In this document: in pieces, positions 1-8,252 of the stretch
Numbering within the stretch: position 1 is the first letter of the stretch
How the letters are laid out: each line of letters starts with the position of its first letter
Source of the DNA: a virus
DNA: 36,012 nt
Strand: one strand, 5' to 3'
IMG/VR virus record: IMGVR_UViG_3300042316_000297
Span: 1-36,012 of that record
Made by a program: the position numbers and the translations under genes
The notes under the pieces: generated by a model
Seen by the model: only the letters and a program-made list of their open reading frames with translations
Told to the model about the DNA's origin: nothing
Databases searched by the model: none

Positions 1-1
1 G

Positions 2-31
2 ATCGATTCAATTAAAGCATCAATTTTGTAA
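2..31 (+). CDS. Possible 3' end of a gene starting left of the window
   Basis: One frame reads nine codons (IDSIKASIL) to a TAA at 29-31. This leaves a 21-nt A/C-rich gap before the next start, the spacing and leader style seen elsewhere here. Another frame is also open across this stretch, so the assignment is weak. No function can be given. Confidence 0.2.
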   Translation: MDSIKASIL

Positions 32-52
32 AAACCATTTTAACTTAACCAA

Positions 53-415
53 ATGCTCGCTGCCAATTACGACATCACTCTTGATCGCGCAGCCGAATAC
101 ACGTTCGTGCTTACGGTTCAGGCTACGAACGGTAGCGCCGTAAATATTAGTAGTGCTGCGTTCTACGCTGACATCCGTGACCCATTCACTCTTAGAAAAG
201 CTGTCTCATTTACCCCTACAATTTTAGATAGTGGGGTGAATGGTCAAGTAAAGTTTAGCCTTACAGAAGCAGATACGCTATCACTCAGTTCTTTGAACAA
301 ATACAACTACGACATCTTTATGCGTCGCAGCAGTGTATCAGAGCGACTGCTTTACGGTTCTGTAACTGTACGCTCTAACACAACCAAAGGGTCTCCCATA
401 GACCCAACCACCTAA
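53..415 (+). CDS. Small phage structural protein, tail or baseplate associated
   Basis: This 120-residue protein has no membrane segment or signal peptide. It begins NYDITLDRAAEYTF and is predicted largely beta, with alternating hydrophobic residues. That N-terminal pattern (YDIT-x-DR-x-A-x-(Y/F)-x-F) is common in short phage tail-region proteins that sit just before fibre genes; this is my family recollection and I cannot name a Pfam entry. It lies 4 nt upstream of the fibre gene at 420 and is probably cotranscribed with it. The start is preceded by an A/C-rich stretch (aacttaaccaaATG) and no Shine-Dalgarno sequence, as for most genes here. A virion role is inferred mainly from context. Confidence 0.55.
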   Translation: MLAANYDITLDRAAEYTFVLTVQATNGSAVNISSAAFYADIRDPFTLRKAVSFTPTILDSGVNGQVKFSLTEADTLSLSSLNKYNYDIFMRRSSVSERLLYGSVTVRSNTTKGSPIDPTT

Positions 416-419
416 AACA

Positions 420-1733
420 ATGCCATCCGATTCCTATACCTTGATTATTTCAGATGCTGGCGTCAGCACGCCCTCTACAGGTTCCGTTACAAATACGTCT
501 GTGGCAGCCAACGCGGCAATCGCGTTTAGCAAGTTGGCAACCTTGACCAGCGGGAACATTCTTGTAGGCAATAGCTCGAACGCAGCCGCGTCAGTTGCAG
601 TTACTGGTGACGTTGCAGTATCCAATACGGGCGTAATGACCATCGCCAATGATGCAACAACCTTCGCCAAGATGCAAAACGTCTCAGGCTACTCCATCTT
701 AGGCAAGCCAACTTCAGGTTCTGGTGACGTTGCTGAGGTCAGTTCATCTTCCTTTATGTTGGAAGCTTCCACTGGATTTTTGAGACAAGCGGATGCAACA
801 TCTGCACGATCCGCATTGGGTATAGCTGACGCCGCGACAGGCAACGCGCTGCTCTCTGGTGGTGTAGCTACAGCGCCAGTTTATGGGAAGGTAGGGCTTA
901 CAACTCACGTCTCAGGCACTTTACCAGTGGCGAACGGCGGCACTGGCGTAACGACTTCAACGGGAAGTGGCGCTAATGTGTTAGCTACATCTCCGACTTT
1001 AGCCACACCTACTTTAGTCACACCTATCTTGGGCACACCAACTTCTGGCACGCTTACAAGTTGCACTGGTTTGCCTTTAACCACTGGCGTAACTGGAACA
1101 TTGCTAGTAGCTAATGGCGGCACTGGCGTAACGACTTCGACTGGAAGCGGCGCTAATGCGCTGGCGACTTCCCCAACTTTAGTCACACCTATCTTGGGCA
1201 CACCAACTTCTGGCACGCTTACAAGTTGCACTGGTTTGCCCCTAACTACTGGTGTTACTGGAACTCTACCCGTCACCAATGGTGGAACGGGTGTCGCGGC
1301 CTCAGCATATGGCCAGACGGGCAGCCAGACCGCAGGAACATCAACAGCATACACTACTACTTATGCTAAGCTAGTCCTCACTACGAGTCTAGACGCAGCG
1401 GCTCAATTCGATGCTAACGGTGTAAATAATCGTCTGCGCTATACAGGCTCCGCGACCCGTAGGTTCTTGGTATTTGCCAGCATGGATATGTTTACAGCTA
1501 CTGATGGCGCACAGTTCACTATTAGGATCGCAAAGAACGGAACAACGATTGAAGCTACGCAGTGTAATGCGGCAGCAGCAGTCAAAGCGGGTTCTGGCAT
1601 TGCCAAGTTGGTGTGTTCTTGGATCATCGAGTTCGCTACAAACGACTACGTTGAGCTTTTTGTGGCTTCCGTGGGGGGCAGTGAAACTGGAACCCCGCAA
1701 CGTATGCGCCTAATCGCAACCCCCGTATTCTAA
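420..1733 (+). CDS. Repeat-containing tail fibre protein with C1q-like C-terminal domain
   Basis: This 437-residue protein is Ala/Thr/Ser/Gly-rich. Residues 1-167 are irregular fibre-like sequence. Residues 168-227 and 228-282 are near-identical repeats, each opening with VANGGTG and containing ATSPT, GTPTSGTLTS and TGLPLTTGVTGT. A third, partial unit begins at residue 283. NGGTG repeats of this kind are typical of trimeric phage tail fibres and side fibres. From about residue 315 to the end the sequence looks like a beta-sandwich C1q/TNF-like head (alternating strands, FDANGVNNRLRYTG, IRIAKNGTTI, final RMRLIATPVF), a common receptor-binding tip. Likely role: host-surface adhesion at the tail tip. 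It starts 4 nt after the preceding gene and ends 1 nt before the next, so it is part of a structural operon. Confidence 0.75.
   Translation: MPSDSYTLIISDAGVSTPSTGSVTNTSVAANAAIAFSKLATLTSGNILVGNSSNAAASVAVTGDVAVSNTGVMTIANDATTFAKMQNVSGYSILGKPTSGSGDVAEVSSSSFMLEASTGFLRQADATSARSALGIADAATGNALLSGGVATAPVYGKVGLTTHVSGTLPVANGGTGVTTSTGSGANVLATSPTLATPTLVTPILGTPTSGTLTSCTGLPLTTGVTGTLLVANGGTGVTTSTGSGANALATSPTLVTPILGTPTSGTLTSCTGLPLTTGVTGTLPVTNGGTGVAASAYGQTGSQTAGTSTAYTTTYAKLVLTTSLDAAAQFDANGVNNRLRYTGSATRRFLVFASMDMFTATDGAQFTIRIAKNGTTIEATQCNAAAAVKAGSGIAKLVCSWIIEFATNDYVELFVASVGGSETGTPQRMRLIATPVF
921..1314 (+). repeat. In-frame tandem repeat inside the fibre gene (180 nt and 165 nt units plus a partial third)
   Basis: Unit 1 spans 921-1100, unit 2 spans 1101-1265, and a partial unit begins at 1266. 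Units 1 and 2 are nearly identical in DNA, including a long shared block from the ILGTPTSG region to GLPLTTG. Unit 2 lacks 15 nt (five residues), because TLATPTLVTP in unit 1 is TLVTP in unit 2. All changes keep the frame. The high DNA identity implies recent duplication or gene conversion, and copy number could vary by recombination. Confidence 0.85.
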
Positions 1734-1734
1734 T

Positions 1735-3306
1735 ATGCCAATCTCACCGCTACCACAAGCACCATTTAGGCAGGATCGGAGAACATTCCCGACTCCTCTG
1801 ATTGGTGACGTGTTATTCAGCGAAATCCGTGACTGCAACCGCATCCTGATTCCCGAATACGGAACCCCGCATCCTGATACAGTAAAGTGGCCACATCACA
1901 AACTTGTCTACGTCAAGCCCGTTGATATAGAACGCAATGAAATATTTGAGTTCTTTTACGCAGCAGACCGCGAGAATCAAGATTTATACAACTGGACATC
2001 AGACATAGCTAACATCGCTGATATGCGCTTTGATACCGTCAAACGGATCTATGTATTCAGACGTGATGACTATAATCCTGAGGAGCTTCAAATGGGTGAT
2101 CCCATGCCGAACATCCCTGTGAACAGATTTCCTGATCCAGTGACAGCAGATGGCGATGAGACAACAAATGACGATGATCCTCCATCCTACGCGAATCATG
2201 TTTTAGCTTATAGGAATCAGCTTAACTCAAGTGATGAGGTTCTGAATTCAATCTTCATTGTAGAGGAAAGGGTCTATGTTAAGCGTTGTTCGATCACTAC
2301 GATTCAGACGGAAGACTTCTTTGGTATTGGGGGAAGCAAGGTTGATAGATGGTATTACAGGGGCGAGGTCGTGGACGGATCAGCAGTTGAAGTTCACTTT
2401 GCCGATCCTAATAGCTCTTACTGGGGCTGGCAGGCTGATGGGACTCAGCGAGATGGTTTACAGATTTCAGAGAACTGGTTTATCATTTCTATCATTAGTT
2501 CGATTGTAGATGCCATTGATGAATATGTTTTCTCGTATCCAACACTGACTAACGTCAACCTCCCTCGAAGACTGATAGACACCCAGTTGACATTCAACGT
2601 GAATAGTGGGATTGGGGATCAGGATTCATGGGGGTGGGATGCCGCAGCGGGGGCCCTACCGCTGTCTTCATCACTAGGTCTAACCGATTCATGCTCATCA
2701 AGTGTCTCTATATCCCCAGAAGTGGGTCTGACTTTTCAAGACCCTGACGGGAGCTATACACTCGGTATGGTATATTCATTTTTCCTCCCGCAGCCAGTGA
2801 CGATGGCAGACATTATTGCTAGGGTCAGCACGTTACACGGGTCGTCCGTAAGTGTTTACACCCCTGCGACAACCGCCACCGCAGTCATGACCTTGGTAAG
2901 CGCGAGTGCCAGCGTAAGGTGCTCCGCCACAGCGTCTCAAGGGCAGAGTTTCGAAGAAGAAAGAAGTTCGGCTAGACAGGAAAAATCAACAAGCTCAGAT
3001 AAATCCGTAGGTCAACAAACACAGTTTATTCAGGTGTCAGGATTCGTAGGGGATTTAGACCTTAACGCGTCTCAATCGGCGGAGGTGGAGGCTACAGCGT
3101 CCATGATTATAAATGGGACTGGCCTAGCGACGGGATACACTACCTCGGCTTTTATCACGGACAGTGCATCAGCGACGGCATCCGTCACAACATCTAGTGG
3201 GGGCAACTCAGAGGGTAGCTCGGATGGAGCTTTCATCACTAAAATTAACGTGGAGCATTACCGCTTCCAGAGAGCTAAAGTATTTATCGAAGTTGTAGAC
3301 TTATAA
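1735..3306 (+). CDS. Phage structural protein of unknown function, Ser/Ala/Thr-rich C-terminus
   Basis: This 523-residue protein has two visible parts. Residues 1 to about 290 are an acidic, aromatic-rich globular region (PTPLIGDVLFSEIRD, LIPEYGTPHPDTVKWP, many W and Y). Residues from about 300 onward are low-complexity and rich in Ser, Ala and Thr, with long runs of small residues alternating with strands, as in fibre or baseplate parts. There is no signal peptide or obvious enzyme motif. It lies between the fibre gene and three further structural genes with 1-4 nt spacing, so a tail or baseplate role is likely by context. I do not recognise the family with confidence. Confidence 0.5.
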   Translation: MPISPLPQAPFRQDRRTFPTPLIGDVLFSEIRDCNRILIPEYGTPHPDTVKWPHHKLVYVKPVDIERNEIFEFFYAADRENQDLYNWTSDIANIADMRFDTVKRIYVFRRDDYNPEELQMGDPMPNIPVNRFPDPVTADGDETTNDDDPPSYANHVLAYRNQLNSSDEVLNSIFIVEERVYVKRCSITTIQTEDFFGIGGSKVDRWYYRGEVVDGSAVEVHFADPNSSYWGWQADGTQRDGLQISENWFIISIISSIVDAIDEYVFSYPTLTNVNLPRRLIDTQLTFNVNSGIGDQDSWGWDAAAGALPLSSSLGLTDSCSSSVSISPEVGLTFQDPDGSYTLGMVYSFFLPQPVTMADIIARVSTLHGSSVSVYTPATTATAVMTLVSASASVRCSATASQGQSFEEERSSARQEKSTSSDKSVGQQTQFIQVSGFVGDLDLNASQSAEVEATASMIINGTGLATGYTTSAFITDSASATASVTTSSGGNSEGSSDGAFITKINVEHYRFQRAKVFIEVVDL

Positions 3307-3310
3307 AATT

Positions 3311-4009
3311 ATGGGTGACGAAACTAAAATGGCTCCAGTCAAGACGTCCCTGATGGATGCCTCAGACGTTAAATGGGAGAGGATGATGGCAAAACGCAAT
3401 GAGCCGAAGGTTGACCCAGCTAAAGACCTTGGAGAATTTACCGCCAAGTCAGACGCCCAAGGCAAAGAGGCAAATGTGGCAATGAGGAAGAAGGGCATCG
3501 ACGGTAAAATCATAGTATTTACCGACCCAGTAAAGAGCGAAGCGGGGATGCCCCCAATCCTCAAGGGACAGATACCGAAGCACAGAGATGAGGCAAATGC
3601 TGATAGCGAGGTAATAGATTACGATTGGAAGATCGTTGCATCAGGAGATGCGCGGAACCCCGCATGGACTGTCGGGGAAGGAAAAGTGTATTATCTCAAC
3701 GATGCCACCGAAGCTACGGTATTAAGCACATCTGTAGAGGGGGAGGCTGGGGGGATTTACCTACATATAACCCGAAATCCTGCGTCGAGAGCAGTCACAG
3801 CACAAACCGTGGAGCTATACGTCGAGACTCCGTTCACTGGCGAGTCAGACCAATATTTCCTACTAGGAAACGTGGGGGGTAGCCCCGTCATCATCCAGAG
3901 GCAGTTCACCCCCATCCGTGTCTACGAAGACCTTTTCATAATCAATGGAGAATTTAAACTTGGCAGCATTGCAATGTTAGCCGATAACCTATACACACCA
4001 CCAGCATGA
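3311..4009 (+). CDS. Hypothetical phage structural protein
   Basis: This 232-residue protein has a charged, Lys/Asp/Glu-rich N-terminal third (residues 1-95, probably helical or extended). A beta-rich second half carries YDWKIVASGDARNPAWTVGEGKVYY and ends NGEFKLGSIAMLADNLYTPPA; the latter part resembles a small virion attachment domain. It has no enzyme motif, signal peptide or membrane segment. Its last four bases overlap the start of the next gene (ATGA), which suggests translational coupling with the 364-residue protein. A tail or fibre accessory role is inferred from its neighbours. Confidence 0.45.
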   Translation: MGDETKMAPVKTSLMDASDVKWERMMAKRNEPKVDPAKDLGEFTAKSDAQGKEANVAMRKKGIDGKIIVFTDPVKSEAGMPPILKGQIPKHRDEANADSEVIDYDWKIVASGDARNPAWTVGEGKVYYLNDATEATVLSTSVEGEAGGIYLHITRNPASRAVTAQTVELYVETPFTGESDQYFLLGNVGGSPVIIQRQFTPIRVYEDLFIINGEFKLGSIAMLADNLYTPPA

Positions 4010-5100
4010 GCATTCAAGCAAACATCAACCTACTTCATTTTCCGAGCGGCACTTCAGTCAGCGGAGGGGGGAGACGCACCCCTAATGAGGGCTCATTTGC
4101 TACTAATGCAGTGAGCTTAACAACTGCTTCAGAAGTTGTCCCTAAAGGTGACATCATCACTCCACGGTATGTAGCAATCAAAAATTACGAAGGTGATGAC
4201 GCGCTCATCTCACTTGATGGTGGCAGCACATGGCCCTTCCGCTTGTCTCCAGATAATGATGTCTTGCTTCTCCGTTTAAATCTTGAGGATTACCGCGAGA
4301 TTAGCACTTTCGTTTGTGAAGCAGACACAGCAGGGAGCCTATCTGGAGAACACCTTGAGATCTATGATCATGTTGGCGAGGTTTGGCCTTGGTTCAATAT
4401 CACCGATTTTACATCTGTGAAAGAGATCAGCACAATTACAACGGTTGCAGACGTAGCCGCGTCGCTTGATGCAAAATACTTTGTTATCTCCGATAATGTA
4501 GGAACAGTTGGAGTGTGGTTCGATGTCGATAATAATGGAACAACAATTCCCAGCGGCGCGTCCGCTTGCGCTCGCTCAATCGAAGTCACTACCATTGTCA
4601 CGGGTGACAGTGCAAATACCGTAGCCACTAAGGTTGCAGCAGTGCTAGAGGCAGACTCCAAATTTGTAGCCACCGCAGCGACAAACATCGTGACTGTGAC
4701 AGACGCAAACTATGGCGCAAGGACAAACCTCACCGCAGGCGATTCTGGATTTACTATGGCAGTGACAACGCAGGGAGTATCGGGGATTAACCCAAGCACC
4801 GCTCCTGCCGTCACCACTGAGCGACTCATTCAGGTGGACATCACTGTAGGAAGCACCGCAGTTCAGGTTGCAGTGGCACTCGCCGCAGCGATGGACGCAG
4901 ATGCAGAGTTTATTGCCGCAGTGCCTACCACCTCAACCGCAGTCATTACTGACCAGAACTCAGGCGCGAGGGCAGCGGCTACCGCAGGTGACACAGGCTG
5001 GGCATCTGTTACCTCAGGAAACCAAGGGACAGACTTCTACGACGTTGAAATCAAATCAGTAGGCACTAGCCAAGTGGTGACTGCGGTATGCCCCAACTAA
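4006..5100 (+). CDS. Tail-region protein with tandem beta repeat domains
   Basis: This 364-residue protein contains a duplicated module. One copy spans about residues 155-255 (YFVISDNVGTVGVWFDVDN, then TGDSANTVATKVAAVLEAD, then VTDANYGAR and AGDSGF). A second copy at about 270-345 lacks the first strand block (GSTAVQVAVALAAAMDAD, ITDQNSGAR, AGDTGW). A degenerate fragment (YDHVGEVWPWFNI) precedes them at about residue 120. Repeats of this form (Y-F-x-I-x-D... V-W-F-D-V-D-N followed by a helix and a G-A-R turn) recur in phage virion proteins and I take them as structural or ligand-contacting modules. The gene overlaps the preceding one by 4 nt and precedes the next by 3 nt. Confidence 0.55.
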   Translation: MSIQANINLLHFPSGTSVSGGGRRTPNEGSFATNAVSLTTASEVVPKGDIITPRYVAIKNYEGDDALISLDGGSTWPFRLSPDNDVLLLRLNLEDYREISTFVCEADTAGSLSGEHLEIYDHVGEVWPWFNITDFTSVKEISTITTVADVAASLDAKYFVISDNVGTVGVWFDVDNNGTTIPSGASACARSIEVTTIVTGDSANTVATKVAAVLEADSKFVATAATNIVTVTDANYGARTNLTAGDSGFTMAVTTQGVSGINPSTAPAVTTERLIQVDITVGSTAVQVAVALAAAMDADAEFIAAVPTTSTAVITDQNSGARAAATAGDTGWASVTSGNQGTDFYDVEIKSVGTSQVVTAVCPN

Positions 5101-5103
5101 GAT

Positions 5104-5991
5104 ATGGCTCAAGGAGTTTACACACGGGAAAATCGCGTTCAGTTCGTCAAAGGTTGGCTAACTGGCGGAACAGATCCAGCCGACGGCAGCGTGGAGTGTG
5201 GCGATGGGACGGCATTTCCAATGGAGGTGACGCTCGATCAAGTTGCTGAGATATTTTATCGCGTCAAAGATGCTTGGTTCACAGGAGGCAGTGCATCATG
5301 GAAATACTTAGGATTTGCTCAAACGATAAACGCAGCAACAGATGCACCAGCAAATCGGCGGCTTGATGTAAGCGCGTCAACCTACCAGCAGCGCGGTTAT
5401 TGCAAGCTCGGCGGCGACGATTACAACGGAGCGACATACGACGCAGGCATCGGTAACAATTACAGCGACATTGCAGACAACGAAAACGGAATGTGGCGCG
5501 ACGCGTGGAATGATCCAGATCATGTCGACGCCTTTTCATATGAACAAAATGATCCGAACAGCATCCAAGGAGGAGATCCTGAATGGTGGGGCGATACTGG
5601 TCTAGGAGTCTACGCAACAGTCTTTCGAGGCAAGCGAGTTGCAGTCGTCAAACTCGATCCAGCAGATGGGCTTTACGCGGCAACGAACAAGTTCTATCTG
5701 GAGATTGAGATGTATTGGTTCGATTATGGAGTCGTTCCGTTTGGAGGCAGCACCAACATTTACAACTCTGAGGGCGGATTCGGTGATTTCAGCTCTCGAG
5801 CAGTTTTTATTTCAAACTACATTTTGAGACTTGCAACTGGTGACGCAACTTGTCCTGTCTACTTCGATGCGCTTGGATCAACTGACGAGACTGGAACCGA
5901 TTTCATCCATGAGCCGCAGGTCTGGTGGCCATATGCCAAGGACAATCCAGCCGTGCCTGTTTGGGATACTGATAAGGGCATAAAGTTGTAG
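5104..5991 (+). CDS. Hypothetical structural protein, aromatic-rich
   Basis: This 295-residue protein is rich in Trp, Tyr, Asp and Asn (for example WRDAWNDPDHVDAFSYEQND, EIEMYWFDYGVVPFGG) and predicted mostly beta. It has no signal peptide, membrane segment or recognised catalytic motif. The composition fits a virion surface or receptor-binding protein, and it is the last gene of the contiguous structural block before a 414-nt gap. Codon use looks slightly more GC-rich than the neighbouring gene at 1735. I do not recognise the family, so function is context only. Confidence 0.45.
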   Translation: MAQGVYTRENRVQFVKGWLTGGTDPADGSVECGDGTAFPMEVTLDQVAEIFYRVKDAWFTGGSASWKYLGFAQTINAATDAPANRRLDVSASTYQQRGYCKLGGDDYNGATYDAGIGNNYSDIADNENGMWRDAWNDPDHVDAFSYEQNDPNSIQGGDPEWWGDTGLGVYATVFRGKRVAVVKLDPADGLYAATNKFYLEIEMYWFDYGVVPFGGSTNIYNSEGGFGDFSSRAVFISNYILRLATGDATCPVYFDALGSTDETGTDFIHEPQVWWPYAKDNPAVPVWDTDKGIKL

Positions 5992-6063
5992 ACAATACAA
6001 CTTTCTTGGAGTAAACACACAACAGCTAACTGAAAAAGTTATTCGACAAACACATTAAAACTT

Positions 6064-6299
6064 ATGGAAAGTACTAAAAAACAGATGAATCACCTAAAGA
6101 AGTCATTATAAATGAGCTACGCGTATGGTTGACCAGATTGGATCTAGCGTCACAACCGACTAAGGTTGCCCTACAGATATCACAAAATATCGAGCCTCAG
6201 ACCGACACACTCAATCGAGTGTTTAATATTACCGTTAGCAGAAATTTAGAGAGGCTAGTTGAAGCCAAGCCTGTCGAAATAATTGAAAATACGGATTAA
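6064..6299 (+). pseudogene. Probable frameshifted small gene (about 78 residues if repaired)
   Basis: ATG at 6064 follows an A/C-rich leader typical of real starts here, but its frame stops after 15 codons. Adding one A to the six-A run at 6076-6081 would join MESTKK to a 72-codon open frame (6081-6296, stop 6297-6299). That frame reads like protein: ELRVWLTRLDLASQPTKVAL near the start and ERLVEAKPVEIIENTD at the end, mixing amphipathic helices with acidic segments. The 72-codon frame has no ATG of its own. Explanations are a homopolymer sequencing or assembly error, a true decay mutation, phase variation, or a -1 slip on the A-run. It occupies most of the gap between the structural block and the lysozyme. 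Function unknown. Confidence 0.45.
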
Positions 6300-6340
6300 C
6301 CACACGATGAGGCTAACCCAGCACTGACAATACGTTTGGC

Positions 6341-6368
6341 TTGTCAACTGGTAAATTAGTGGTATAGT
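6341..6368 (+). promoter_or_regulatory. Sigma70-like promoter for the lysozyme gene block
   Basis: TTGTCA (6341-6346), a 16-nt spacer and TATAGT (6363-6368) match the bacterial housekeeping consensus at 5/6 in each box. Transcription would begin near 6375, giving a leader of about 30 nt before ATG at 6406. The rest of the gap (5992-6340) holds the frameshifted gene and a weak 6-bp hairpin at 6207-6222. Confidence 0.6.
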
Positions 6369-6405
6369 CGCGTAACTAATAACTAACCAATAAGACACCC
6401 GACCG

Positions 6406-7017
6406 ATGGAACCCGTACTCGTAAAACCAAAGACCACCCCCGATCAAGTGGCAAAAATGATGAACACTGAATACGGGGAGGACGAACCTACTGGTCTTGA
6501 ACTTGAAGCCTATAAGGTAATCAGGCGTCATGAGGGTTTCAAGGATAAAGTTTATACGGACACTAAGGGAAATAAGACAATTGGAATTGGCACACTTATT
6601 GGGGATGGGTCAGAAGAGGCTTATAAAAAGAGCCCGTATTTCAATAAGACGATTGACGAAGATCAAGCAGCCGAAATCGCTAAAGAAGCTATTAAGGAAA
6701 AAATTGCAACGTCTGAAAAGCTGCTCGGTAAAGATTATCTATATTCCCTATCTCCTGAGCTACAAGCACAGATCGTTAGCAGCGTCTATCGCGGCGGGTT
6801 TAGTGGATCACCAAATGCCCAGCGCCTGTTGAAGGCGGGTAAATTTGAAGAAGCTGCTAAGGAGTATTTAGATAACGAAGAATACCGCCAAGCAAAGGCA
6901 GTAAAGTCAGGCGTCGCTAAACGCATGGAAGAAACTGCCGCAATCATGGCAGCTGAAGCTAAACGCGGGTTTGAGGGCGCTGTTGAGGATCGTTTAAAAC
7001 AACAAACTAAAAGATAA
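6406..7017 (+). CDS. T4-type lysozyme (GH24 endolysin or virion muramidase)
   Basis: This 203-residue protein hydrolyses the beta-1,4 bond between N-acetylmuramic acid and N-acetylglucosamine in peptidoglycan. The GH24 catalytic triad is visible: E43 in RRHEGF, D52 in YTDTKGNKT and T58 before IGIG. The spacings of 9 and 6 residues equal those of T4 lysozyme (E11, D20, T26). The domain occupies about residues 30-180. A roughly 30-residue N-terminal extension has no signal peptide, and the C-terminus is a charged helix. It is longer than T4 lysozyme (164 residues). No holin is evident next to it. Because it lies beside tail genes it may act at lysis or be virion-borne for entry. It has its own promoter at 6341. 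Confidence 0.88.
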   Translation: MEPVLVKPKTTPDQVAKMMNTEYGEDEPTGLELEAYKVIRRHEGFKDKVYTDTKGNKTIGIGTLIGDGSEEAYKKSPYFNKTIDEDQAAEIAKEAIKEKIATSEKLLGKDYLYSLSPELQAQIVSSVYRGGFSGSPNAQRLLKAGKFEEAAKEYLDNEEYRQAKAVKSGVAKRMEETAAIMAAEAKRGFEGAVEDRLKQQTKR

Positions 7018-7023
7018 ATTATT

Positions 7024-7950
7024 ATGCCCGCACTTACCGTAGCTCAGCTTCAACCAATTTTAGGTTCTTACACTGAACCAGCAGCGGATTTTTCTGCGGC
7101 TCTCGCACAAGTCTTACCACGCCTTTACGCATTAGGTATGTGGCGTGATCTTGTATATCAAGTTTCGATGCGTTCTGAAAATGGAATCGTGAGTCTTCCC
7201 GAAGGTTCTGAGTCGATTATCTCATGCACCATTGACGACAAACCTCAACCCGTCCGAAGTCTGTGGCACGATATTCGTATTGTGGGTCGCCAAGCAGAGA
7301 CCAGTCCTTATTTTGGAATGGTCGATGACGGTTTGCATCCCACATTCCGCCTCTTGCCAGACGATCTTACGGAACTTTTTGTTGTCCCATCTACTGAGAA
7401 TGTTGTTGGAGATGCCTTCGACCCTGATTCAGGCGAGTCGATCACGATTCGGGCATCTGATGGAATTCAAATGTATCAGGTTACTGCTTCGGATGGGTCA
7501 CCAAACTTTACATTTCCTGAGCCAATTACTTTCATCGAATCTATTACTTACAATGGACTTATCGAAAAGTTCGACATCCGTTCTGAAGCAGCTACTGTTA
7601 ATACTACACTTGCTACCGTCGGTAAAGGTAATGGGACAACTCGCTATCGCCGCTTTAGAGTGGGTGATCCAGCACAGTCTGCGGTTACCGCACACATGCT
7701 AGTTAAACGGTCATGCCCGACGATTTTAACTGAAGACACTATTATCCATCTTGGAAACATCAACGCGCTCAAGCACGGTCTTTTGGGTCGCATTGCAGAA
7801 GACGGTGCTGATATTGAGCGTGCCAATTACCATTGGCAGATTTGCACTCAGCTTCTTGATTCTGAATTAGATGCCTTTAGAGGTGCTGCTAAACCAATGC
7901 TTCAGATTAATCCATATGGTGCGAGTGAAGCACCATTTAACATGCTATAA
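7024..7950 (+). CDS. Tail tube/adaptor-like virion protein
   Basis: In this 308-residue protein the N-terminus (residues 1-45) contains LPRLYALGMWRDL followed by strands with G-x-V-S-L-P. The C-terminal 70 residues are helical, with GNINALKHGLLGRIAEDGADIERANYHW broken into amphipathic segments, and end in NPYGASEAPFNML. This layout (N-terminal helix with P-R-L-Y-x-x-G-x-W, beta core, C-terminal A-L-K-x-G-L-L-G-R-x-A-E-D helix) resembles head-tail or tail-tube adaptor proteins in podovirus-like genomes. I recall the pattern but cannot confirm a family name. The gene follows the lysozyme by 6 nt and its stop overlaps the next start by 1 nt (TAATG). Confidence 0.5.
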   Translation: MPALTVAQLQPILGSYTEPAADFSAALAQVLPRLYALGMWRDLVYQVSMRSENGIVSLPEGSESIISCTIDDKPQPVRSLWHDIRIVGRQAETSPYFGMVDDGLHPTFRLLPDDLTELFVVPSTENVVGDAFDPDSGESITIRASDGIQMYQVTASDGSPNFTFPEPITFIESITYNGLIEKFDIRSEAATVNTTLATVGKGNGTTRYRRFRVGDPAQSAVTAHMLVKRSCPTILTEDTIIHLGNINALKHGLLGRIAEDGADIERANYHWQICTQLLDSELDAFRGAAKPMLQINPYGASEAPFNML

Positions 7951-8252
7951 TGAAATTTCCTAAAACAATCGCTATTGCGGGACACAATGTCAAGTTACGT
8001 TTTGTAAAGCTGAACGATTGCTACGGGCAGTATGAGCATGATCGAAAAGTTATTGAAATCGACAAAGCTGCCCACGGCAACACGGTAAGTGTTCTGGAAA
8101 CTATTCGCCATGAAATGATGGAGGCATCTCTCTTGCTATCTGGTGTTGGGTTTTCAGAAAAGTATGATCAAGAAATTGTTGTGAGATGTATGGAAGAAAT
8201 ATTTTTTCCTGCATGGGACCGCTTCTGCAAACGAATCTATGCCGAAAAATAA
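7950..8252 (+). CDS. Small zincin-like protein with HExxE motif
   Basis: This 100-residue protein has a central helix reading ETIRHEMMEASLL, an HExxE arrangement where classic zincins have HExxH. It is followed by a second helix DQEIVVRCMEEIFF that could supply an acidic metal ligand. I recall small phage proteins with HExxEA in this context that look like reduced SprT/IrrE-type metallopeptidase folds; whether they cleave anything is unknown. The first 50 residues are beta-rich (IAGHNVKLRFVKLND, KVIEIDKAA), as in those families. It shares one base with the stop of the preceding gene and overlaps the next gene by 14 nt. Confidence 0.5.
   Translation: MKFPKTIAIAGHNVKLRFVKLNDCYGQYEHDRKVIEIDKAAHGNTVSVLETIRHEMMEASLLLSGVGFSEKYDQEIVVRCMEEIFFPAWDRFCKRIYAEK

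Noticed and set aside
905-1354. 149-codon minus-strand open frame opposite the fibre repeats
   Set aside because: It is the antisense of the repeat region and shows repetitive Val/Pro sequence only because of the plus-strand repeats; no leader or neighbours support it.
3985-4000. CTATACACA as a DnaA box
   Set aside because: It is a single imperfect match inside a structural gene, with no cluster; no convincing DnaA-box cluster was seen in the window.
6207-6222. Hairpin ACACTC-AATC-GAGTGT as a terminator
   Set aside because: The stem is only 6 bp with a short interrupted T-run, and it lies inside the probable frameshifted gene.
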